A stretch of DNA of 64,000 nucleotides, from assembly GCF_008312935.1 (NCBI RefSeq), contig NZ_VSZO01000003.1, forward strand, positions 1 to 64,000, written 5' to 3'. A model generated the notes under the pieces. It ran no database searches and was not told the origin of the DNA. It saw only the letters and a list, made by a program, of their open reading frames with translations. A program made the position numbers and the translations under genes. The stretch is from Roseiconus lacunae (lineage in GTDB: Bacteria > Planctomycetota > Planctomycetia > Pirellulales > Pirellulaceae). Positions 54,532 to 61,502 of this stretch are shown here, in pieces (position 1 is the stretch's first letter; the number at the start of each line of letters is the position of its first letter).

Positions 54532-57090
54532 TTAGGTGAAGACGAACGGCTTCTGACGAATGCGTTGAAGTTCCTCGGCGGTCTTTTTGCTGAGTTCGAG
54601 CTGCTTCTTCCGGAAGGCACGTTCGTCGGATTTGTCGTCGCGAGCTGTAGGGGCGAAGGACCCGACGTTGCTCGCGATCGCGGCGTTGCGTGTTGCGAAT
54701 TGCTGGAGATCGGGAGTGCCTGGGGCATCGCCGAGGAAGTTCTCGCGTAGCTGTTTCGCGTAGGCCGCAGCTTCGTCGCGACCGAGCTTTCCGTCGTTTA
54801 CAAGTTGAGCTGCTTTGGCGATTTGCTCGGCAACTTTCTGCGCATCGGATTTCAGAGATTCGCGTATCTGCTGAGCGGCCTTTGCCGCGGGATCGTCTTT
54901 CGGTTTGGGTTTGGAAGCTTCAAATTCTTTGCGAGCAGCCGCCAACGCACGCTTAAAGTACTCGGGTTGATCTTCGAACAATTTTCGAGCACGTTCGACT
55001 GCCTCGCGAAAGCGTTCGGCCGGCGTCATCAGCTGAGCCTTGAACTGTTCGGCCGGGTCGGTTGCCTTGAATTGATTCCGGGCTTGTTCGATCGCTCGCG
55101 ACCTTGATTCAGGATCGTCCCTGAAAAGTTGGTTTGCTTTACGGATTTCGGCTTGGAGAGTTTCGGCAGGCGTTCGCAACTGCAGCTTGGCCTGTGCTGC
55201 TGGATCCGTTGCACGAAACTTTTCCGCTGCGTCTACCAACGCTCGATTCAGATTCTTCGAGTCGTTTTGGAACAGCTCCCTGGCTTCGGCGACGGATGCT
55301 TTGAAAATCTCAAGCGGCGTTCTTAACTGCTCGATCGCTTGGAACCGCGGGTCAGCACTTCGGTAGTCCTTCGTCGCTTGCGTTTTGAACGCGTCGAACT
55401 GATCCTGGCTGATTTCGCCGCGTTCGAGTAGCGTTTTCGCGTCAGAGATGCGTTCCTTGAAAGCTTCGAGCGGCGACTTCAATCCTCGGATTTCGTTTGC
55501 AAGGTTCAGCTGGGTTTGCGTGAGCTCAACAAGCGGCTTGGGGTCGATTCGGACTGCCTTGCTCACGTCCAGAGTTTTGAACAAATCGGTTGGTACCTCT
55601 TTGCCCATTTCACGATAGGTTTTGGCGAGTGCCTTGACTCGTTCGACTTCGAGTCCCTTCGCACCTGAATTAAGTCGCTTTTCGAAGTCGAGCCGATCCT
55701 TGTAATACTGCTTTGCGACAGCAGCAGCACTGGCAACCACTGCGATGGCTGCTCCGGCCGGAGTTACGAGACTTTTCGCAAGTTGACCTCCGACACTGCC
55801 AAGTAAACGGCTGAGGCCGCCAAAGATTCCTGCGATCGCACCACGCATATTCTTGAAGACGGTGACGGTCCCTTTCGCAGCGAATTTCGACCCAGAGACC
55901 AGCCCCTTGAACGCTTCGGTAACGCTAATCGTCCTTAAGGTTTTCAACAGCAAACCCAGCTTCGCGGTTAGTGTTGCTGCTGAAACCGTCGCTTTCCCTA
56001 GTGCGGCGCTGAGTGAAAATGAAGCTGTTGACAGTTTCAATGTTGCCAGGAGGGCTTTTAGCGTGAACTCCAGCCCCTTGAGTTTCAGGGATGCGGCAAC
56101 GGCAATGATTCCCGCACCGGCTATCAGTTTCCCAAACGCCGCGATCGCCACACCAACAACGCCGGCTGCCGCGCCGATCGCTCCCATCGCGAACGCGACC
56201 GAGGCCAGTCCTTTGACCAGGATAGGAAAGCGTTCGAGGATCGAGCTGAACTGTTTGACGATCGACGCTGCCCCTTGCGCGAAAGCAGCTGCAATTCCCA
56301 GCAATGGCTTGCCAATGGCGGTTTTCAAATCGGAGAATGCAGACTTCAACTGTTTTATTGAGTTGTTGAAGCTGCCGGCCGTGCGGGTCGCATCTCCCTG
56401 AGCTTTTGTCGTTCCGTCCAGGGTGATTTCTATGATCGCCATCGCCTTTTGGTAGGCGGTGAGGTTCGTCGGGTCGAATCCGAGCTGCAGGGCCTTCGCT
56501 TTAATCTCCGCCTCTTGGGCGACCACACCGAACTTGCGCAGCGTTTCCGTGTTGCCGACAACCGCGCTCATCAACCGTTCGAAGGCTTCGGTGTCAGACA
56601 TGTCATTGAATGAAGCCAGGTCGACCGCGAGCGTTGAGAGTGTCTTGGAGAGCTCGGTCGCTTGACGTTCATCAAAGCCCAATGGGACTAAAGTGTCTTG
56701 GGATTGGGCAAGGAAGCTGAGGAGCTGTTTTTCGCTTCTGCCTACTTCATCCGCGTACGCTTTTCCCCACTTTCTCACCTCAGTTACCTGGCTCGAAAAT
56801 ACAGTTTCAAACTTAGAAACTGTCTCGGCAAAATCACCTGCGGCGAATGTCGCGTTCACCAAACCGCCGATGATCCCAGCGCCCGCAAGGCCCACTCCGG
56901 CCCCCAAATTGCGAATGCTTTTCCCAACATCTTGGATCGATTGGCCTACCGCCTTGATCTCTTTGTCGATTTGTGCGGTGACACTTTTTATTCCCGATAC
57001 TGCTTCACTAAGCGCCGCTTGGAGTTCGCGGGAGAGGTCGTCTTGGAGGGAGAGCGTGTAGACTGCTCCGCCGGCGTCGATATTGGTCAT
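54532..57090 (-). CDS. Phage tail tape-measure protein
   Basis: 852 aa, the longest tail gene. The N-terminal 150 residues are coiled (LQAALSEAVSGIKSVTAQID) and lead to a TP901-like region (FETVFSSQVTEVRKWGKAYA), then a long hydrophobic Ala/Gly-rich stretch (about 255-440) with possible membrane helices. The C-terminal third repeats a unit of about 46 residues beginning LRTPxExFxxxVxxAxxLF and closing xFxATDPAxQ, four to five times. The protein measures tail length and is ejected with the DNA. The upstream chaperone pair and the frameshift are the usual companions. Confidence 0.9.
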   Translation of the reverse strand: MTNIDAGGAVYTLSLQDDLSRELQAALSEAVSGIKSVTAQIDKEIKAVGQSIQDVGKSIRNLGAGVGLAGAGIIGGLVNATFAAGDFAETVSKFETVFSSQVTEVRKWGKAYADEVGRSEKQLLSFLAQSQDTLVPLGFDERQATELSKTLSTLAVDLASFNDMSDTEAFERLMSAVVGNTETLRKFGVVAQEAEIKAKALQLGFDPTNLTAYQKAMAIIEITLDGTTKAQGDATRTAGSFNNSIKQLKSAFSDLKTAIGKPLLGIAAAFAQGAASIVKQFSSILERFPILVKGLASVAFAMGAIGAAAGVVGVAIAAFGKLIAGAGIIAVAASLKLKGLEFTLKALLATLKLSTASFSLSAALGKATVSAATLTAKLGLLLKTLRTISVTEAFKGLVSGSKFAAKGTVTVFKNMRGAIAGIFGGLSRLLGSVGGQLAKSLVTPAGAAIAVVASAAAVAKQYYKDRLDFEKRLNSGAKGLEVERVKALAKTYREMGKEVPTDLFKTLDVSKAVRIDPKPLVELTQTQLNLANEIRGLKSPLEAFKERISDAKTLLERGEISQDQFDAFKTQATKDYRSADPRFQAIEQLRTPLEIFKASVAEARELFQNDSKNLNRALVDAAEKFRATDPAAQAKLQLRTPAETLQAEIRKANQLFRDDPESRSRAIEQARNQFKATDPAEQFKAQLMTPAERFREAVERARKLFEDQPEYFKRALAAARKEFEASKPKPKDDPAAKAAQQIRESLKSDAQKVAEQIAKAAQLVNDGKLGRDEAAAYAKQLRENFLGDAPGTPDLQQFATRNAAIASNVGSFAPTARDDKSDERAFRKKQLELSKKTAEELQRIRQKPFVFT

Positions 57091-57122
57091 TCGATTTGCA
57101 AGTGGAGAGTGTCTAGTTGCTA

Positions 57123-57569
57123 TTAACGCTTGATGCCTCGGCGGGCATGGGCGTGTAACTTTCTGATCGCTCTTTCCGCGGCGGGCCCCATGTAGGGCCG
57201 GGCGGCGATGTGCCGGGTTTGGGTGATGACGCGTCCGGTCTGGCGTGAACGCCGGCGAACGGTGGCGACGCCACCTCGTTCGAGCAGCCCAGGCAGAGCA
57301 GGAGTGATGCTGCTACCGGGGAAACCTACGGGGCCGGCTTTGACAGTGTCGCCTTCGATGATTGAGTCAAAGGTTTCGAGGTTGGGCTCGGACGAATGGA
57401 TGTTGGGAGGTTGTCCCGGAGATGAGGCGAAATCCGATTCGGTGAGAATCGCTTTGGCTTCGCTTTCGAGGTCCTGTGCGAATTGCGCAAGGATGTCGTG
57501 TTTGAACTTTTCGACGCTACGCATTACCGACGCGGTGTTGTCACGCGTGCTGGATCGGACGCGAAACAT
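57123..57569 (-). CDS. Phage tail completion-like protein (HK97 gp10 type)
   Basis: 148 aa starting 3 bp after the chaperone extension's stop. The N-terminal helix (VEKFKHDILAQFAQDLESEA) and the later IAARPYMGPAAERAIRKLHA near the C-terminus follow the HK97-gp10 pattern (RPYxxPA...). Those proteins lie at the head-tail joint or make the tail terminator; here it lies after the tail tube, which is unusual in position. No other candidate motif. Confidence 0.6.
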   Translation of the reverse strand: MFRVRSSTRDNTASVMRSVEKFKHDILAQFAQDLESEAKAILTESDFASSPGQPPNIHSSEPNLETFDSIIEGDTVKAGPVGFPGSSITPALPGLLERGGVATVRRRSRQTGRVITQTRHIAARPYMGPAAERAIRKLHAHARRGIKR

Positions 57570-57572
57570 TGG

Positions 57573-57860
57573 TCACCGTCCCCGCATTGCGAGTTTTCGC
57601 AGTATGCCAATGCTGTCTCGGCGCAGTGGCATTCCGGACGGCCGTCCGGATTCACCGTAAGGCGTGCAGGCGGATGGCTGGACCGGTTCTCCGCTAGAGG
57701 ACATCGCGTTATGGACCTTGGCAATGATCGATGCAACACGATTCCATTCAGCTTTGTCGTGCTCGTGTGCCATCAACACGAGCTGTCCGAAGGTCAGTTC
57801 GTGGGGGAGGATTGCAAGGAGTCCGGCAAGTCGCCAGACGTCGGGCCAGATGGATTTGAG
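57573..57860 (-). CDS. Tail assembly chaperone, -1 frameshift extension
   Basis: This frame has no good start of its own but reads sensibly after the CCCC run at 57860-57863: LKSIWPDVWRLAGLLAILPH, ELTFGQLVLMAHEHDKAEWN, then a tail with Arg and Gly. A -1 slip on CCC codons joins it to residue 120 of the upstream gene and gives a product of about 215 aa. This mirrors the G/GT pair of lambda and similar pairs in most siphoviruses, which lie just before the tape measure as here. The longer product recruits the tail tube and tape measure. Confidence 0.7.
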   Translation of the reverse strand, partial: LKSIWPDVWRLAGLLAILPHELTFGQLVLMAHEHDKAEWNRVASIIAKVHNAMSSSGEPVQPSACTPYGESGRPSGMPLRRDSIGILRKLAMRGR

Positions 57861-58219
57861 GGGTTCTCGCGAAACACCTTTTCGATGAGCTGGTCCATCT
57901 TGTCCAGGACCTGCTTCCCCCACGGAAAAAAATCAATGATCGCGCCTCGCATTGCGTCTTCAATGATGCGTGATGTTGGTCCGTCCATCGACTCTTGTAG
58001 CTGTTCGTAATTCTCGATCTCGATCGACTGCAGGCGGTCTTGGTAGTGGTTCCAGACGACTTGGCAGAGTACTTCGGGGTCCATGAAGATCTGCTGGTGA
58101 ATGCCGCTTTCCAAGTTTCCAAGGTCGGTGCCGTTTTGCTTACCAAGATGTTTTCGGCCGACAGTGAGGGCGAGGCTGATTTGCGAGCCGTTGATGGTGG
58201 CAGTGGTGGGAGAGTTCAT
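57794..58219 (-). CDS. Tail assembly chaperone, short form
   Basis: 141 aa. Starts with strands (TATINGSQISLALTVGRKHL), then helices (YEQLQESMDGPTSRIIEDAM, VLDKMDQLIEKVFRENP). It ends in a Ser/Pro-rich tail encoded after the slippery CCCC at 57860-57863. The domain layout and place between tube and tape measure correspond to gpG-like chaperones. Part of the ribosomes are expected to shift -1 near codon 120 into the frame at 57573-57860. Confidence 0.75.
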   Translation of the reverse strand: MNSPTTATINGSQISLALTVGRKHLGKQNGTDLGNLESGIHQQIFMDPEVLCQVVWNHYQDRLQSIEIENYEQLQESMDGPTSRIIEDAMRGAIIDFFPWGKQVLDKMDQLIEKVFRENPSNPSGPTSGDLPDSLQSSPTN

Positions 58220-58293
58220 TGGGGGCGGATGTTGCGAGAGGCGTGGCGGAGGGGGCCGCGGCTGATGAGGGAAGCGACAAGAGAAACGCGTGG

Positions 58294-58617
58294 CTATTTG
58301 CCAGTGGGCTTGGCGGCTCGGTTGATGCCGCCTTTACGTGGCGGGTCGGGTTTGTAGTCTTGGAGCTTGTTCAAGTAGTCGGCGCAATCGACGAGTTGAA
58401 CGACATCGTTTGAACGGCCACGGATTGGACGCTGCTTGCTTTGTTCCTGCAGGGCGGCTTGGGTTTCCGGTGTCAGCTCGAATCCGAGCTCCTGCAGGAT
58501 TTTTGCACTGACGGGGATTTTCTTATCCAGCATTTCGTCTTCGTGCTTGTGGACGCTTCGCTCGGCGGCACGAAGCAGGTGGGCGTGAACCTTGGCCGAA
58601 ATGCGTTTGGTAGTCAT
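58294..58617 (-). CDS. Phage hypothetical protein
   Basis: 107 aa from the ATG at 58617. Basic N-terminus (MTTKRISAKVHAHLLRAAER), helical middle with ILQELGFELTPETQAALQEQ, and a Pro/Lys-rich end. The SAKVHAHLLRAAERSV segment hints at a helical DNA- or protein-binding module. It lies between the tail tube and the chaperone genes. Unknown. Confidence 0.6.
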   Translation of the reverse strand: MTTKRISAKVHAHLLRAAERSVHKHEDEMLDKKIPVSAKILQELGFELTPETQAALQEQSKQRPIRGRSNDVVQLVDCADYLNKLQDYKPDPPRKGGINRAAKPTGK

Positions 58618-58678
58618 GAGAGTTGCGAGAAGGAGGGGGGGCTGTTGCCGGTGAATTGCGGCTGATGAGGGCGGAGAG

Positions 58679-59137
58679 TTAGGCGACAGTGACGCTATGC
58701 CAGCGTGGGGCAAGGTTGCTACTGGTTTCGAGATTGAGCACGAGTTCGACGTCAATGACGACGCCATCTTCCATTTGGCGTTCTTTTCCGAAGTTGGAGA
58801 TCTCGAATGCGGCGAGCAGCCCGTACCAGGTGCCGGTTTCGGTTGCGTCACCGTCCGCCAAAAACAGCACGACCTGCGTGTCGTTGAAAAACGCTTCTTG
58901 GAATTCCTGGTAGTCGGCGTCGTCTGGGTCGTAGGTCATCGTGATCGTGACCGTCCCTTCCTTGAGCGTCGGTTTCTGCAAACGCCAGCCGTCTGATCGA
59001 CGGTCGGTGACATCGGCCAAGGATTTGGACAGGCCGATCGATTCATCTTTGATGACGCCAACAGGGTTGTCGTAGACGGGGGTGCCGACGGAATCGGCGA
59101 GGTAAGTGACGAGATCAAGACCGGTTCGTGCGCCCAT
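58679..59137 (-). CDS. Phage tail tube protein
   Basis: 152 aa. Long strands with charged loops: LADSVGTPVYDNPVGVIKDE, GTVTITMTYDPDDADYQEFQ, FFNDTQVVLFLADGDATETG, WYGLLAAFEISNFGKERQME and a closing DVELVLNL. These match the tube-protein fold of siphoviruses such as TP901-1 or HK97-like phages. It precedes the chaperones and the tape measure, as is standard. Confidence 0.8.
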   Translation of the reverse strand: MGARTGLDLVTYLADSVGTPVYDNPVGVIKDESIGLSKSLADVTDRRSDGWRLQKPTLKEGTVTITMTYDPDDADYQEFQEAFFNDTQVVLFLADGDATETGTWYGLLAAFEISNFGKERQMEDGVVIDVELVLNLETSSNLAPRWHSVTVA

Positions 59138-59149
59138 CGTTTTGGCTCG

Positions 59150-59590
59150 CTAGGAAAGTGGATAAGTGACTAGAAAAGAAGTTTGGAAAACGAGGGCTTG
59201 CCTGAGCTGACGCCAGCCGAGCCGCTGCATGAACCGGATCGATTTGGCTTTGCGGCCGTCGACTTTTCGATTGCGAATCAAGGCGAGCAATTCATCGTCG
59301 ATGAATTCCAGCCAGGCGTCCTTTTCTGCTTCGGTTTCCGGATCCCCGTCGTCGCCGGGTTTGCCTTGTGGGGCGTTGGCAATGATTCGCAGTGTGGGAA
59401 TCACGCCCCAGCGATCGCGAGCGATCCGGACATGTTCAACGCTGCCATCGACGTAGATGGTTGGTTTGTTGATCGACGTTTTTTCCACGGACGCGTTGCG
59501 TGCGTAGACGATTGATGGAGCGTTGCTAAATGGTGCATCGCCGAGCAACGTGACCATTGCCTTGGCGAGGGTGACGTCGATTGCGGGCAT
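59150..59590 (-). CDS. Phage tail terminator-like protein
   Basis: 146 aa. Short helix at the start (VTLAKAMVTLLGDAPFS), strands with YARNASVEKTSINKPTIYVD and WGVIPTLRIIANAP, a second acidic helix (EKDAWLEFIDDELLALIRN) and an FLVTYPLS end. The size, pattern and location between connector and tube agree with tail terminator or completion proteins (gpU-like). No sequence signature strong enough for certainty. Confidence 0.6.
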   Translation of the reverse strand: MPAIDVTLAKAMVTLLGDAPFSNAPSIVYARNASVEKTSINKPTIYVDGSVEHVRIARDRWGVIPTLRIIANAPQGKPGDDGDPETEAEKDAWLEFIDDELLALIRNRKVDGRKAKSIRFMQRLGWRQLRQALVFQTSFLVTYPLS

Positions 59591-59635
59591 GAGCGATCGT
59601 AGGCGGGGATAGCTAAGGCAGGATCAAATCGCGTT

Positions 59636-60004
59636 TCAGCACTGATAGTCGATTTCGTCCACATGGACCCTGTGAAACGCTGCCGAAGCATCACTGGGGG
59701 TCGTGCAAGTGTTTGTGGACGGATCGTCGACGACAACGAATTGTCGCTGGAGCGTGTGAAAGGTGATGAGGTCGCCGATTTTGGCTTTCTCGAAAACCGG
59801 AGTTAGAAAAACCGGTCGGATCAGGATTTGCGTTTGTTGGTGCCGGATCGCGAACCCGTCGTCGTCAAACCCACGGGTCTTTGGGTCGCTGATCGTGGCT
59901 TGGATTGATTCGAAGATGTCGCCGCGACGGTATTCGGCCGGGTCTTCGGATTGCTGGGCCGTGCGGCCGTAGCCGGCACGGACGCGGTCATGAAAGCGAG
60001 ACAC
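59636..60004 (-). CDS. Phage head-tail connector-like protein
   Basis: 122 aa. MSRFHDRVRAGYGRTAQQSE and later FIPVFEKAKIGDLITFHTLQ-like and QRQFVVVDDPS give a beta-barrel-like pattern as in head-closure (SPP1 gp16 or HK97 gp6-9 group) proteins. Second of the connector genes after the capsid. Unknown in detail. Confidence 0.6.
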   Translation of the reverse strand: MSRFHDRVRAGYGRTAQQSEDPAEYRRGDIFESIQATISDPKTRGFDDDGFAIRHQQTQILIRPVFLTPVFEKAKIGDLITFHTLQRQFVVVDDPSTNTCTTPSDASAAFHRVHVDEIDYQC

Positions 60005-60047
60005 GGAAAGGTGAGAGCTTGTGACGCTGATTCGCGGACGCCGGCGA

Positions 60048-60356
60048 TTAGCTGGCGTCGATGATTTTCAGCTTCTTGGTTTTGGGGGCTTCGTTGGCGA
60101 GCTTTGCGGCGGCTTCGGATCCGCTGACGCGGACGAATTCGTCCTTCCACTTGACTCGCCCGGGTTGCTCTTCGAAGCACAAGCGAAAGTTGCCTCGCTT
60201 GACCTGGTCTTTGCCAGTGGATTCGAGGTCCGCATGGGCTTCGGCCAGGATCTGCTTGCGTTCGCTAGCCAAGGCGGAGCTGTCTTTGGCGATGGTGGCA
60301 AGCTGGGATTCAATCTGGCGAAGTCGAATCAGGCGATCGGGTTTGATGCGTGGCAT
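60048..60356 (-). CDS. Phage coiled-coil hypothetical protein
   Basis: 102 aa from the ATG at 60356. The N-terminal half is one charged helix (RLIRLRQIESQLATIAKDSS and ALASERKQILAEAHADL), the C-terminal half strands with Trp/Lys and an ending KTKKLKIIDAS. A longer open frame to 60590 overlaps the cement-protein gene and is not credible. It lies in the head-tail connector part. Confidence 0.6.
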   Translation of the reverse strand: MPRIKPDRLIRLRQIESQLATIAKDSSALASERKQILAEAHADLESTGKDQVKRGNFRLCFEEQPGRVKWKDEFVRVSGSEAAAKLANEAPKTKKLKIIDAS

Positions 60357-60426
60357 GGAGCGGCTAGAGGCTAGAGGCAAGTTGCTAGAGGAGAGAGGAG
60401 AGAGGCCCGTAGTGAGGAGTGGCCGA

Positions 60427-60756
60427 TTAGGCGTTGAGGGCGACGTAGACTTCGGTTTCGCCGTTGGCTTTGCCGCCGCGGCGTGCGGCGCCAACCTTGT
60501 AACCGCCGCTTGCGGCGACAGTGTCCGATGCGATGTGCACGGCGGCGCCGTCGGCAAGGACCAATGCGGACGGTGCCGGCAGGACGACAATCCCCTGGGT
60601 CCGGACTCTGGCCGGTTTGCCGGAGACTAGCGTGTTGTTGCTGTTGTTGATCGCGGCGCGTCCGTCATCGAGTTCGATGACTTCGCCCGGTGCGATGTCT
60701 GCGGCCGGGGTGATCAACGCTTCAAAGTCGTCGTTTTCGCGGAAGGTTCCAATCAT
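60427..60756 (-). CDS. Capsid cement-like protein (DUF2190)
   Basis: 109 aa. DUF2190-type sequence: FRENDDFEALITPAADIAPG at the start, VIELDDGRAAI, RVRTQGIVVLPAPSALVLAD, and the closing GGYKVGAARRGGKANGETEV plus VYVALNA. These small beta proteins stabilise the capsid in many tailed phages or lie next to the major capsid gene. Here it is the second gene after the capsid. Confidence 0.8.
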   Translation of the reverse strand: MIGTFRENDDFEALITPAADIAPGEVIELDDGRAAINNSNNTLVSGKPARVRTQGIVVLPAPSALVLADGAAVHIASDTVAASGGYKVGAARRGGKANGETEVYVALNA

Positions 60757-60809
60757 TGGTCAGGCGTCCGAATTAGGAGAGGTTGTCAAAAGGTTGGGCG
60801 GTCGATGAA

Positions 60810-61325
60810 TTACAGTCCCAAGGATTCGACCGCGGCAGTGTTTTGTTCGTCGCTAAGGAAGTCGGCCAGGTTGCCCGCATCGGCAAAGTGTTTGCGGATG
60901 TCGCCCAGCGTTTCAATTCCGCCCGCGGTTAGTGCGGCCGTGGTTTCATCATCGAGACCCAACGCGTCGACGGCGATGGCGTTGTCAGGATCCGCGTCGT
61001 CTGGCGTTCCGTCGGCGGTCGGATCGGCCTGCGGTTCGCTGGCCTCTGTTTTCGATTTGCGGCTGGTCGACTTTCGCTTCGTCTTCGCCGACGTCGTCTT
61101 TCGCGACGTCGTCTTTCGTGCGGTCGGCTGAGGGTTTGCTTCGCCGGATCCGGCATCGTCCGGTGGGGTTTCGTCCGACGGGGGTTCATCTGATTCGCCA
61201 GCGATAGCGATCATGTTTGCCATGCGCAGCGATGCGACGGTCCCAGCTGGCAATTGGCTGATGGGCGTCCCGGGTTTGATCTTCTTTCGATCGATGACGA
61301 TTTCGGATTTGAGGACTTCTTTCAT
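60810..61325 (-). CDS. Phage protein with disordered linker and helix-hairpin-helix-like end
   Basis: 171 aa. The first 45 residues are a small fold (KSEIVIDRKKIKPGTPISQL, then PAGTVASLRM). Residues 45-115 are an Asp/Pro then Lys/Arg/Thr/Ser-rich disordered linker. The last 50 residues (LGLDDETTAALTAGGIETLG, DIRKHFADAGNLADFLSDEQ) look like the helix-hairpin-helix domain at the end of RNA polymerase alpha or of topoisomerase. It probably belongs to the head-tail connector. The architecture is unusual for the place. Confidence 0.6.
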   Translation of the reverse strand: MKEVLKSEIVIDRKKIKPGTPISQLPAGTVASLRMANMIAIAGESDEPPSDETPPDDAGSGEANPQPTARKTTSRKTTSAKTKRKSTSRKSKTEASEPQADPTADGTPDDADPDNAIAVDALGLDDETTAALTAGGIETLGDIRKHFADAGNLADFLSDEQNTAAVESLGL

Positions 61326-61385
61326 CGCTGGCTTTGGAGTTGTGAGTTGCTAGTTGCTGGAGGGAGAGAACGGCGGCCGGCAGGT

Positions 61386-61499
61386 GCTTCGTCAGCATCT
61401 GAAATTAGGATTAGCCGATTGGCGTTAGCCACGGTTTCGCTAACCGGGGCTAACGCCCGTCGGCTGATGAGTCGAACCCAAATCTTTGTTCTAGACGGA
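61386..61499. repeat. REP-like palindromic element, copy B
   Basis: TTAGCCGATTGGCGTTAGCC and GGCTAACGCCCGTCGGCTGA form the palindrome, with ACGGTTTCGCTAACCGG as the centre. The borders, TGAAATTAGGATTAGCCG on the left and GATGAGTCGAACCCA...TCTAGACGGA on the right, match copy A at 16206. It fills the 177-bp space between two prophage genes. Confidence 0.8.
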
Positions 61500-61502
61500 T
61501 CA

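Noticed and set aside
60061..60630. 189-codon forward frame across phage connector genes
   Set aside because: Shadow of minus-strand genes; contains the reverse complement of the cement-protein and coiled-coil genes and has no phage motif.
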